Source: Haloferax sp. Atlit-12N (GTDB lineage Archaea; Halobacteriota; Halobacteria; Halobacteriales; Haloferacaceae). From it: DNA of 64,000 nucleotides. Below, in pieces: positions 26,001 to 33,928 of the stretch. Where the stretch lies: NCBI RefSeq assembly GCF_003383095.1, contig NZ_PSYW01000005.1, positions 183,526-247,525 on the forward strand, in the 5' to 3' direction. The stretch's first letter is position 1; the number at the start of each line of letters is the position of its first letter. The translations under genes and the position numbers were made by a program. The notes under the pieces were generated by a model. It saw nothing but the letters and a program-made list of their open reading frames with translations, searched no databases and had not been told where the DNA came from.

Positions 26001-26169
26001 CGGAGAAGAGGACATCACCGTCCCTGATAAAGTTGCTATACGACCGAAGACGGACGGCCAACATGGCGACCAGTATCACGAGGAGGGCGGGGACGTGATA
26101 CCAGTCTTTGGCGAGGTCGAGGACCGACTTCGAGTCGGGACCCTCGATGCGCTCTGTGTCTGCGCTCAT
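23035..26169 (-). CDS. aglB: dolichyl-phosphooligosaccharide-protein glycotransferase AglB (archaeal STT3)
   Basis: A 1044-residue oligosaccharyltransferase moving lipid-linked glycan to Asn in N-x-S/T sites of surface proteins such as the S-layer. The N-terminal half has about 13 membrane segments, with a DxD-like acidic loop after TM1 (RDGDVLFSGNDAWYHLREV). The soluble half carries the catalytic MSWWDYGHWITVLGER motif, with WWDYG at residues 642-646. A C-terminal beta-rich domain follows (TVTARVQMRDQTTGTNFTY). Length fits haloarchaeal AglB. A TATA-like CATAAGGCTTATGC (about 26197-26210, minus strand) precedes the ATG. It bounds the glycosylation locus whose other edge is aglJ. Confidence 0.96.
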   Translation of the reverse strand: MSADTERIEGPDSKSVLDLAKDWYHVPALLVILVAMLAVRLRSYSNFIRDGDVLFSGNDAWYHLREVTYTVQNWPSTMPFDPWTYFPFGTSVGQFGTIYDQIIATAALVVGLGSPSADLVAKALLVAPAVFGALVAIPTFLIGRRLGGRLGGIFGVVILALLPGTFLQRGLVGFADHNIAEPFFQGFAVVAIMIALTVANREKPVWELVAARDFDALRSTLIWSALAGVGMALYMWAWPPGVLLVGIFGLYLVLQMVADYVGGQSPEHVAFVGAVSMAVTGLLMFVPLTDFSFSVTNFSLLHPVFAFGIGAGAVFLAALARWWESNDVDDRGYPVAVAALGLVAVIGTAVVLPDAFRQVSVNFLRTVGFSAGAATRTIGEAQPFIAASVLQNSGMTATERIMSEYGFTFFTGLVGAIWLVGKPLVRDGDTRKIGYVAGSLAVFGVIFLIPAIPAGIGGVLGLESSLVSLAIASALIVGAVLQADYESQHLFVLVWAAIITSAAFTQVRFNYYLAVVVAVMNAYLLREILSLGIIDLAGTDRLDDVSYGTVAVVAIALLLVLTPVLVVPIQLGNAGTSSNAIESAQTGPGTVTQWQDSFEWMQNSTPEEGQFGGASNEMEYYGTYERTNDFDYAEGTYGVMSWWDYGHWITVLGERIPNANPFQQGATEAANFLLAPNEEQASDVLADMSEEGNETRYVMVDWQMASTDSKFGAPTVFYDESNVSTSDFYSTMYRLQEQEGQTRVAAVSSLKDQRYYESLMVRLYAYHGSAREASPIVVDWEERTSADGETTFKVTPSDGQAVRVFDNMSAAEEYVANDPTSQIGGIGTFPEERVAALEHYRLVKSSNNSALRSGSYQNSLVREGNTYGIQAQALVPNNPSWVKTFERVPGATVEGSGAPANATVTARVQMRDQTTGTNFTYTQQAQTNADGEFTMTLPYSTTGYNEYGPDNGYTDVSVRATGGYTFTGPTTFAGNNTIVSYQSQNVAVDEGLVNGAEDGAVEVTLERNEQEFDLTENSASNDSQTNESSSTSASVDATAVPAAA

Positions 26170-26355
26170 CGCTTCGATGGACTGGGAAAACCCGCATAAG
26201 CCTTATGACTCGGTTTCATCGGCGAGACAGGCTCGCTCCCGTCGAGACCCGGTTCAGAGTGGTTTTGCGGCCGTCAGGTCGCAGTTTCGCGACCGATCGA
26301 GCACCGACCCGCGCGAACGACACTCTTTATAGGGGACCTTCTGATAGCACTCAGT

Positions 26356-27075
26356 ATGGCCGACGGGGATACGGAAGACAGGAGCCACGAGGGTGCGTCG
26401 TACCGCGACGACACGGCGCGGGCGCTCGACGTGACCGCCACCCTCTCCGACGCGTCGCTCGTCGTCGCGAGCAACCGAGAGCGATGTTACTCCAGTGAGA
26501 CCGCCCCGGAGTGGCTCGACGTCGTCGTCCGCACCGACAAGGGCCGCAACTACGCGCGAAACAGAGCTATCGAGGAGGCCGAAAACGAGTGGATAATCGT
26601 CGCCGACGACGACATCACCTTCCCCACTCGGCTCGCGGCCCACCTCGTTGACTCGATGCACGAGTTCCAGGTCGTCGGGCTAGAAGACTTCTGGCCCATG
26701 CGGTGGACGCTCACCAGGTTCATGATATTCCACCGAAGCCTGTGGGAACGCGTCGGCGGCTTCGACGAGAACCGCGAACACGGCGGCGACACCGACTTCG
26801 CGATTCGCGCCGAGAAGGCCGGCGCGGAGGTTCACCGTCTGCCCCGTCGCATCGTCCCGCACCACGATACCGAGTCCGACTTCGATACGGGGACGCACCT
26901 CGAATGGCTGTTCTACCTGTTCAAGCGCCACCCGAAACAGGTCGCGGTTCCCGCGCTCAAACTGGCGCTCGCGAAGGTGAACGTCATCTCCCCGTCGAAA
27001 ATCGAGTACGACGCGTCGTGGACTGGTGACGTTTTCTCGCTCAGCGACACCGACGACGCACCGCTCGAACACTGA
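26356..27075 (+). CDS. GT-A fold glycosyltransferase (family 2-like)
   Basis: A 239-residue protein. KGRNYARNRAIEEAENEWI and IIVADDDITFPTRLAAHL (DDD metal/nucleotide site near residue 78), together with GGFDENREHGGDTDFAIRAE (acceptor-side ED-like motif), match inverting family-2 glycosyltransferases. There is no membrane segment, so it is a cytosolic enzyme adding a sugar to a lipid-linked glycan. It is leaderless (CTTTATAGG box about 27 bp upstream), divergent from aglB and 18 bp before the first sulfatase-like gene, with which it probably forms an operon. Donor sugar is unknown. Confidence 0.82.
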   Translation: MADGDTEDRSHEGASYRDDTARALDVTATLSDASLVVASNRERCYSSETAPEWLDVVVRTDKGRNYARNRAIEEAENEWIIVADDDITFPTRLAAHLVDSMHEFQVVGLEDFWPMRWTLTRFMIFHRSLWERVGGFDENREHGGDTDFAIRAEKAGAEVHRLPRRIVPHHDTESDFDTGTHLEWLFYLFKRHPKQVAVPALKLALAKVNVISPSKIEYDASWTGDVFSLSDTDDAPLEH

Positions 27076-27093
27076 ATTTCAGACCTCCGAATC

Positions 27094-28539
27094 ATGAATA
27101 TCCTACTCCTCATCATGGACAGCGTCCGTGCGAGCAACACCAGCCTGCACGGACACGAACACCGGACAACCCCGTTCTTGGAATCGCTCGCCGACGAGGC
27201 CACGGTTTACGAGACCGGAATCAGCCCCGGCTCGTGGAGCCTCCCGAGCCACACCAGCATCTTCACCGGCTACCACGTGGCCGAACACGGCGTCACCGGC
27301 GCGAAGAACAAGCTCGAACCCGGTCACACCGTCTTCGAGCGCCTCGCCGACGACGAGGGCTACTCGACGGGTATCTTCTCGGAGAACACGTGGGTCACCG
27401 AGATGGACGTGGGGCTGAAAGAGACCTTCCAGACCGTCGAGGGAGCACGGAACATCCCGTACGTCGAGGGGCTCGACCCGAGCAATTTCGTGCTCACCGA
27501 GGGTCAGGGTAACTACGTCGGCTACCTCAAGCGGTGTCTCTCCCACGACCACCCGGCGAAGTCGCTCGCGAACGGACTCGTCACGAAGCTCGCGTGGGAC
27601 TACCCGCAGTACCTTCCCGACTCGCTGAAGGCGACGACGCCCGCCGACGTGTACGTCGACCTCTTTTTGGACTGGGAGCGGAACCGCGACGACCCGTGGG
27701 CCGCCTGCATCAACCTTATGGACGGTCACATGCCGTACGAACCCCGTCCGGAACACGACAAGTGGGGCGGAAAGCGCCTCCAGAAACTCCAACAGGACGT
27801 TGACGACCAGGTGTGGGAGTACCTCGGTGATCACCGCCCGTGGTGGGAGAAACGCGCCATGGAGGGGCTGTACGACGGAACTATCCACCAGATGGACGCC
27901 CAAATCGAGCGCCTCGTCTCGACGCTGAAAGACCGTGGCGAGTATGAGGACACTCTCATCGTCGTCACCGGCGACCACGGCGAGGGCTTCGGCGAGATGA
28001 GCCAAGTCAAGCCTGACGTCCGACTCGCCGGTCACGGCAAGGACGTCCACGAAGCGGTCCTCCACGTCCCGCTCGTGGTCAAGTTCCCTGGACAGACGGA
28101 CCCGGAGACGGTCTCCGCGGCGGCCTCGCTCACCGAATTCCCACGGGTGGTCGACGCCGTCCTTGACGGCGACTGGGACCGCGACGCGTTCGTCCCCGAC
28201 GACGGGGCGGTCGTCGCCTCGACCCACGGCCTCGACGAACCCTCACAGGCGCTCGCCGAGGAGTTCTGCGGGTCCGTCATGCCCTACGGAGGCGTCTCAC
28301 GGACCGTTTACGAGACGACCGACGAGGGCGTGGTGCAGTATCAGTCTTGGGAGGACGCCGCCAGCACGGTTCGCATCTTCGACGCGAAGACCGCGTGGAA
28401 GGCCGCCGATACCGACGACGGCGTCGTCTCGGAGACGTTCGGCGCGTTCGACGATCTCGGCGTCCGCGAGGAGAGCGAGGGCATCGATGCCGCCGAGGGT
28501 GCAACGAAAGAGCGCCTGAAGGACTTAGGGTACCTGTAA
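27094..28539 (+). CDS. sulfatase/alkaline-phosphatase superfamily protein 1
   Basis: A 481-residue member of the sulfatase-like hydrolase/transferase family. Metal ligands are expected in NILLLIMDSVR (Asp9) and VVTGDHGEGFGE. The nucleophile region is GSWSLPSHTSIFTG: Ser49 stands where sulfatases carry the Cys or Ser converted to formylglycine, and the following Arg of the classic CxPSR signature is His. It ends LKDLGYL. Such enzymes cut or transfer sulfate or phosphate esters. Within a glycosylation locus, a role in decorating the glycan is likelier than scavenging (inference). It has no signal peptide or membrane segment. Confidence 0.8.
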   Translation: MNILLLIMDSVRASNTSLHGHEHRTTPFLESLADEATVYETGISPGSWSLPSHTSIFTGYHVAEHGVTGAKNKLEPGHTVFERLADDEGYSTGIFSENTWVTEMDVGLKETFQTVEGARNIPYVEGLDPSNFVLTEGQGNYVGYLKRCLSHDHPAKSLANGLVTKLAWDYPQYLPDSLKATTPADVYVDLFLDWERNRDDPWAACINLMDGHMPYEPRPEHDKWGGKRLQKLQQDVDDQVWEYLGDHRPWWEKRAMEGLYDGTIHQMDAQIERLVSTLKDRGEYEDTLIVVTGDHGEGFGEMSQVKPDVRLAGHGKDVHEAVLHVPLVVKFPGQTDPETVSAAASLTEFPRVVDAVLDGDWDRDAFVPDDGAVVASTHGLDEPSQALAEEFCGSVMPYGGVSRTVYETTDEGVVQYQSWEDAASTVRIFDAKTAWKAADTDDGVVSETFGAFDDLGVREESEGIDAAEGATKERLKDLGYL

Positions 28540-28645
28540 CGGGGCGTCTACGGGCGGAGTCGCTGTGACGGCGGGTCGCCGTCGCGGCCCGTCGTGTTCC
28601 GAAGCCATAGAAAGTTTTTCTTTGGTCGGTTGGGTCCGGTCCTCT

Positions 28646-29593
28646 ATGTCGAACGCATTCGACCGGATCAAATACGGCCTCTCGCAGATCGCCGAGAACG
28701 GCCGGAGTTTGAACTGGTGGCGGGGGACGCTGATGCGGCGGGGAAACGGGGCGATTCAGACGAAACTGTATCCGGGCAGGCGCGGTATCGACGTGGTCGA
28801 CGCGGATTGGGACACGCTCATCGTCCTTGACGCGTGCCGGGCCGACCTCTTCGAGGAGTTCGTCGACCTCGACCAGTTCGACGACTACCGCGCGGAGACC
28901 AGTCGAGCGAGTGCGACTCCCGAGTGGCTCCCGGTCTCGTTCCCCGACGAGTACGGCGACATCGTCTACGTCTCGGGCAACCCGCAGGTCTCGAAGAAGG
29001 TGCCGGACAAGTGGCACAAGCTCTTCGAAGTGTGGCAGGACGCCTACGACGACGACGTGGAGGCGATTCTCCCCGGGCCCATCATCGACGCCGCGATTCG
29101 AGCGCGCGAAGAGTACCCGGACAAGCGGCTCATCGTCCACCTGATGCAACCGCACGTCCCGTTCGTCGGCCGCCCGGACCTCCACTTCTGTACCTACCAG
29201 CTGTTCGAGGACCTGGACATGGACGGCGACGACCGCGCCGGAAACGTCTTCGAGGCCGCGGCCAAGGGCATCGTCGACGAAGAAGAGATGTGGCAGGCGT
29301 ACGGCGAGAACCTGACCTACGCGATGGACGAGGTCCAACGGCTCATCGACGCGTTCGACGAGCGCATCGTCCTCACGTCCGACCACGGCAACGTGGTCGA
29401 AGCAAAGTCGTGGCCGCTGCCGTTCACCTACCACCAACACCTGCCGTACCACCGCCATCCCGGCCTCGTGACGGTCCCGTGGGCGGTCCTCGACGGCGAG
29501 CGGCCGACTATCACCGACGACGGCGTCGAGTCCAGCAGCCGCGCCACCTCCGCGGAGGTCACGGAGCGACTGGAGAATCTCGGCTACAAGTAG
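28646..29593 (+). CDS. sulfatase/alkaline-phosphatase superfamily protein 2 (short form, no S-x-P-S motif)
   Basis: A 315-residue protein from the ATG at 28646. An N-terminal basic amphipathic stretch (NWWRGTLMRRGNGAIQTK) is followed by DWDTLIVLDACRADLFEEF, the first metal-ligand strand, and VLTSDHGNVVEAKSWPLP, the DHG metal motif. The usual S/C-x-P-S nucleophile block is replaced by SRASATPEWLPVSF. It ends LENLGYK. It is a paralogue of the protein at 31491-32426, with the same short layout. It may be a degenerate or divergent transferase. In-frame Met codons upstream fall in the promoter region. Confidence 0.72.
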   Translation: MSNAFDRIKYGLSQIAENGRSLNWWRGTLMRRGNGAIQTKLYPGRRGIDVVDADWDTLIVLDACRADLFEEFVDLDQFDDYRAETSRASATPEWLPVSFPDEYGDIVYVSGNPQVSKKVPDKWHKLFEVWQDAYDDDVEAILPGPIIDAAIRAREEYPDKRLIVHLMQPHVPFVGRPDLHFCTYQLFEDLDMDGDDRAGNVFEAAAKGIVDEEEMWQAYGENLTYAMDEVQRLIDAFDERIVLTSDHGNVVEAKSWPLPFTYHQHLPYHRHPGLVTVPWAVLDGERPTITDDGVESSSRATSAEVTERLENLGYK

Positions 29594-29629
29594 TCAGCTG
29601 GGGTTCCGATTCGGATTCGTTCGGCAGTC

Positions 29630-30328
29630 TCACCCGAGCACGTCGGAGACGCTCTCGATGCTCGTGAGGTCCGTCTCGAAGAACTGCCTGTTCTCTGCTA
29701 CCTTCTCCTCCGACCAGTTCCACCACGCCGTGTCGAGCAGTTCCTCTCGGATGTGTTCGTCGAACCGCCACTTCTTTCGTTCGGCGGGGACGCCAGCGAC
29801 AACGGCGTAGGGCTCTACGTCGCTCGTCACGACGGCCCCCGCGCCGACGATTGCGCCGTGGCCGATTGAGACCCCCGAGAGGACGGTCGCGTTCGAACCG
29901 ATCCACACGTCACTTCCGATGTCGATGTCTCCTTTCGAGGTCCACGCCAACTCGTCGCCGGTGACCTGTCGGTACAGTTTCAACTGCAGCGTCGGATTCG
30001 CGGTCGTGTGGTTCTTCGACCGAAACTCCGCACCGGGGGCAACGGCACAGTACCGTCCGATATCGACGGTCCCTCTGAGTGTGTTCCGACCGTTGAGGTT
30101 CGTCCCCCGCCCGAGACCTACCGTCCCGTTGAGTACGCAGTCGGGACCGACGTGCACGTCGTCACTGAGTGAGATATCTCCTCGCATCGAACAGCCGGAT
30201 TCGATGCTGACGTTCCGCCCCCGTGAGAAGTTCGTCTCCGCGGGCGACTTGTCGATGAGCGTCGTGGCGACCTCGGGGTAACCAAGCCGCGAAACCACGG
30301 ATTCGACAGTCGTCTTTACGCTCCGCAT
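29630..30328 (-). CDS. left-handed beta-helix (hexapeptide) acyltransferase
   Basis: A 232-residue CatB/LacA-like acetyltransferase. Hexapeptide repeats run from about residue 38 (GRNVSIESGCSMRGDISLSD) to residue 185. They include the catalytic-type His in RSKNHTTANP and the final coil IGHGAIVGAGAVVTSDVEPY with VVAGVPAERKKW. It probably O- or N-acetylates a sugar of the glycan (inference). It is transcribed against its neighbours, leaderless behind GTAATATAG near 30349-30357 (minus strand). Confidence 0.85.
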   Translation of the reverse strand: MRSVKTTVESVVSRLGYPEVATTLIDKSPAETNFSRGRNVSIESGCSMRGDISLSDDVHVGPDCVLNGTVGLGRGTNLNGRNTLRGTVDIGRYCAVAPGAEFRSKNHTTANPTLQLKLYRQVTGDELAWTSKGDIDIGSDVWIGSNATVLSGVSIGHGAIVGAGAVVTSDVEPYAVVAGVPAERKKWRFDEHIREELLDTAWWNWSEEKVAENRQFFETDLTSIESVSDVLG

Positions 30329-30461
30329 TGTACGGAGTCTCCGCGTGGTGCTATATTACCCTTTCCTCTCGGTTATCAATGTTGATAGAGAAGCACGATG
30401 AGCAATGGCTACGATGACGACCGGACAGTTGATTTTTAACCTCGTGTGGGGCACTCTGAGT

Positions 30462-31385
30462 ATGTCCAGTTCCCCTCGCTACTCCATCGCGGTCTGTAAC
30501 TACAACATGGCCGAGACCATCGAGGAGTCGCTTCGGAGCATGGTTGAGCAGGTCGACGAGGAGCTGTACGAGGTCGTCGTCGTCGACGGCGGTTCGACCG
30601 ACGGTAGCCGCGATATCCTCCGCGAGCTGGAGGCCGAATTCGACAATCTGCGGGCGGTTCTTGACCGGTCGGACGAGTGCAACTGGCTCGGCGGGGACCG
30701 AAACATCTCCTTCGAGGAGTCCCGCGGCGAGTACGTCCTCGAATCGCTCGACACGGACGACTACTACCACGAGGGGGTCATCGAGGACTTCGTCGAGATA
30801 TTCCACGCGCTGGAGGCGCAGGTCGACCGCCCCTTCTTCCTCAGCGGGCGCGGGATGAACATCGCTCCCCGTGGACTCCTGCTCGACGTGCCGTACTACG
30901 ACGTGGGCGGCGCAGAGGACCGCGACCACTGGCGACGGCTGTACGCCCGCGACGCGCTCATCTGGTTGGACCACGGTCACGTCTCGGACTCGCTGGGCTA
31001 CGACTTCGACCTGCGCGGCGAAATTAGCCGCGACATCCACGGGAAGATAACCGACTTCCAGTCGGGCGTCTCCTTCTGGAGCGCGATTCGATGGACGCTC
31101 CACCACGAACACCACTACATCTTCGAGCGGCCGCGGAGCCTCCCTCGCGAGGTCCTAAAGCGCCTCTACGACCTCGCGACGTTCCCGTACGCCTACCTGA
31201 AATCGCTCCCGCTCGAACGACACGAGGCCCCGGCGGAGTTCCGGCGGAAGGGCGCGCTCGAAGCGCGCATCGCAGCGACGCGGATGACGCTCCCTGAGAT
31301 GGAAGCCTACTACGGCTTCGAGGTCGACTGCGACGAGTTCAGCGAGGCGGGCAGGAAGGCGTTCTGCAAATACGCCGACATGTGA
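30462..31385 (+). CDS. family 2 glycosyltransferase
   Basis: A 307-residue GT2 enzyme. It starts YSIAVCNYNMAETIEESLRS, has the nucleotide site VVVVDGGSTDGSRDILRE and the acceptor-metal segment YVLESLDTDDYYHEGV (LDTDD, DxD-like). There is no transmembrane segment, though basic residues near the end (REVLKRLYDLATFPYAYLK) may touch the membrane. Start chosen at the ATG at 30462, which has GATTTTTAAC about 26 bp upstream; the earlier in-frame Met lies before that box. Confidence 0.85.
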   Translation: MSSSPRYSIAVCNYNMAETIEESLRSMVEQVDEELYEVVVVDGGSTDGSRDILRELEAEFDNLRAVLDRSDECNWLGGDRNISFEESRGEYVLESLDTDDYYHEGVIEDFVEIFHALEAQVDRPFFLSGRGMNIAPRGLLLDVPYYDVGGAEDRDHWRRLYARDALIWLDHGHVSDSLGYDFDLRGEISRDIHGKITDFQSGVSFWSAIRWTLHHEHHYIFERPRSLPREVLKRLYDLATFPYAYLKSLPLERHEAPAEFRRKGALEARIAATRMTLPEMEAYYGFEVDCDEFSEAGRKAFCKYADM

Positions 31386-31490
31386 CCGACGCTGGAACGT
31401 CTCGCGCCGACAGTGGGATACCCGGTTCCTAATTATCAAACTGTATTTCTGTGGAGAAACGTTCAAAACCCCCTGAAGGGAGTATCACCT

Positions 31491-32426
31491 ATGGGGCTTG
31501 GCGATTGGGTATCTAACGCACGGTGGTACTATCAGAATCTGAATCTCGGGACCGCGGCGAAAGTCAGCGCCGCGGAGCTACTGGGGGGTGCGGTTCGGCG
31601 GGCGTATTCACGCGCCCCACGACTTGGGAGACCGATATACGAGCGGGACTGGGACGCGCTGATTATTTTGGACACGTGCCGTCCCGACGCCCTCGAAGCG
31701 GTCGCATCGGGGTACGACTTCCTCCCCAACGGTCGCGTCCCGGCGGCCACCTCGCTCGGGTCGAACTCCCGCGAGTTCATGCGGTACAACTTCACCGAAG
31801 AGTATCGCGAGGAGATGGACCAGACGGCGTTCGTCACGTTCAACCCGAACTCTGACGCCATGCTCGACCCCAACGACTGGTTGCTGTTGGACGAGGTGTG
31901 GCGGGACGCCTGGGAGACCGACATCGGGAGCGTCCGGCCGCGGACGGTGACGAACCGCTCGATAGCGGCTCACCGCGAACTCGATCCAGAGCGAACGATT
32001 ATCCAGTACCAACAGCCGCACACGCCGTACCCGCACTTCGAGAAGCACGATTGTGGGGCGCTCGCCATCGAGGACGACGCGAACGACCGGTCCGGGATAT
32101 TCGGCGCGATTCTCGACGGAAAGATAACTCGCGAGGAGGCGTGGGAGGGCTACCTAGACAACCTACGCTGGGCGCTCGATGACCTCGAACTCCTCCTCTC
32201 GAATCTCGATGCGGAGCGGGTGATAATCACGTCGGATCACGGCGAGTGTTTCGGCGAGTGGGGGCTGTACGGCCACCACAAATCGACTCCAGTCCCGGAA
32301 CTCATTCGTGTTCCGTGGGTCGTCACCGAGGCGACTGACGAGGGAACCCACGAGCCGCCCGCCGCATCCACCGACCCCGACGATGTCGGTCTCGATAGCA
32401 AGCTCTCTTCGCTCGGCTACCTGTAG
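31491..32426 (+). CDS. sulfatase/alkaline-phosphatase superfamily protein 3 (short form, no S-x-P-S motif)
   Basis: A 311-residue protein from the ATG at 31491. YERDWDALIILDTCRPDALE aligns with DWDTLIVLDACRADLFEEF of the protein at 28646-29593, and IITSDHGECFGEWGLYGHH is the second metal motif. The nucleophile region reads AATSLGSNSREF rather than S-x-P-S. It ends LSSLGYL. Use of ATA, ATT and TTG codons is higher than in flanking core genes, hinting at later acquisition. Substrate is unknown; a glycan ester transferase is one option. Confidence 0.72.
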   Translation: MGLGDWVSNARWYYQNLNLGTAAKVSAAELLGGAVRRAYSRAPRLGRPIYERDWDALIILDTCRPDALEAVASGYDFLPNGRVPAATSLGSNSREFMRYNFTEEYREEMDQTAFVTFNPNSDAMLDPNDWLLLDEVWRDAWETDIGSVRPRTVTNRSIAAHRELDPERTIIQYQQPHTPYPHFEKHDCGALAIEDDANDRSGIFGAILDGKITREEAWEGYLDNLRWALDDLELLLSNLDAERVIITSDHGECFGEWGLYGHHKSTPVPELIRVPWVVTEATDEGTHEPPAASTDPDDVGLDSKLSSLGYL

Positions 32427-32483
32427 CGTCCCGTCGTAGCGGGACGACACCACGCTATCGCCGCTGGCGACGTCTCCTCGCAG

Positions 32484-33827
32484 TCAATCCATATATCCGA
32501 GCTCTTCGAGTCGCTTCTGTACGTCCTCGCTCACGTCGTCGGCCTCCGGGACGCCCTCGGTCGCCTCGCGCAGCAGGTGCGGCGGAATCTCCGACCGGAA
32601 CGAGGCACAGCGGTCGGGGTGGTCGGCCGCGACGTTCTCGCGCTCTTTCGGGTCGGCGCGGAGGTCGTACAGTTCGTCTTCCTCGCCGTCGACCGCGATG
32701 TACTTCCAGCCGTCCTCGCGGACGCCGACGACGGGGCCGGCGTCGCTGAACGACCCGGTCGAGACGACCCGCCGGGGACCGCCCTCGAAGAGGTCGGTCC
32801 CGCGGAACGCGCTCGGCGGTTCGACGCCGTGGTTTCGCGCTACCGTGGGCGCGAGGTCGAGCAGTTCGCGCTGTTCGTCGACGACCCCGCCGTCGCCCCG
32901 GTTGGACTTCACCACGAGCGGGACGTGCGTCAGTTCGTCGTAGGGGCGGTTCCGGTGGTAGTAGTTCCCGTGGTCGGCGAACTCTTCGCCGTGGTCGGCG
33001 GTGAGGATGATATCCGTCTCGTCGTAGCGGCCGAGCGACTGCAACCCGTCGAGGAAGCGGTCGATGTGGTCGGACGTGTACCGGATATCCGAGTCGTAGA
33101 GATCGACGATTCGCTGACGCTCCGCTTCGGTTACGTCTTCGGGGTGGATTCCCGCCTTGGACATGAGACGGCGAATCTCCGACTCGTCGGCGGGCTCGGC
33201 GTACGCCGGGTCCTCGAGGTCGATGCCGTAAGGACGGTGTGGGTCCATGTAGTGGACCCACAGGAAGAAGTCGCCGTCGACGCCGTCGAGCCACTCCAGG
33301 GCCCGGTCGGTCGTCTTCTCGGCGTTCTCGTACACCGTCTGCTCCATGATGAGCGACGCCGGGAAGACGGCCTCCTGAATCCGTTCGGCGAGGGGACGTA
33401 TTCCGAGCGACTCGACCGTCGGACGGACGAGGTCCATCGTCCGCCGAAACAGTCTGTGGGCCGCCGACGGCGACCCCGAGTCCTCGGAGTCCATGATGCC
33501 GAAGTCGTCGAAGTGGTCGAAGTCGGCCGGGCGGGGGACGCGGCTCGCGAAATAGGTGTTCGAATGGATGCCGGCGGTCGATACCTCGTCGGGGAGCGGA
33601 GAGGCGATGTTCGGTCCGTCGCGGGCGTGTTCGTCCCCGCGGTACCGGGAGGTGAGAAGCGACGGCACCGAGATTCCCGTGTTGGTCCCGTTGGCGAAGG
33701 CGGCGGTGAACAGCGTCGAGTCGTCGTCGAGCAGGCGGTCGAGGACCGGAAGCGTGTCCCGCTGGTAGCCGTACTGGCCGACGTGGCCGGCCCGGAGCGC
33801 GTCGACGGTGATCAACACGGTGTTCAT
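32484..33827 (-). CDS. sulfatase/alkaline-phosphatase superfamily protein 4
   Basis: A 447-residue sulfatase-like protein in the opposite orientation to the other five. Metal motifs are VLITVDALRAGHVGQYGY and IILTADHGEEFADHGNYYH. The nucleophile region TGISVPSLLTS places Ser53 in S-x-P-S. It also has the WVHYMDPHRPYGID motif typical of sulfatases and a full C-terminal subdomain (DDELYDLRADPKERENVAAD), the closest of the six to classical arylsulfatases. It ends LEELGYMD. True sulfatase activity would need formylglycine formation; no maturase gene is nearby. Confidence 0.82.
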   Translation of the reverse strand: MNTVLITVDALRAGHVGQYGYQRDTLPVLDRLLDDDSTLFTAAFANGTNTGISVPSLLTSRYRGDEHARDGPNIASPLPDEVSTAGIHSNTYFASRVPRPADFDHFDDFGIMDSEDSGSPSAAHRLFRRTMDLVRPTVESLGIRPLAERIQEAVFPASLIMEQTVYENAEKTTDRALEWLDGVDGDFFLWVHYMDPHRPYGIDLEDPAYAEPADESEIRRLMSKAGIHPEDVTEAERQRIVDLYDSDIRYTSDHIDRFLDGLQSLGRYDETDIILTADHGEEFADHGNYYHRNRPYDELTHVPLVVKSNRGDGGVVDEQRELLDLAPTVARNHGVEPPSAFRGTDLFEGGPRRVVSTGSFSDAGPVVGVREDGWKYIAVDGEEDELYDLRADPKERENVAADHPDRCASFRSEIPPHLLREATEGVPEADDVSEDVQKRLEELGYMD

Positions 33828-33928
33828 TGCTTCGGTGGTGTGGCAGGTGCGTTCAAATATCTGTTGCTCAGCGGTCGGCGCACTCGAAGGTGCTATAACC
33901 TCCGGCGGTGAATCGCCGACAATCCGAA

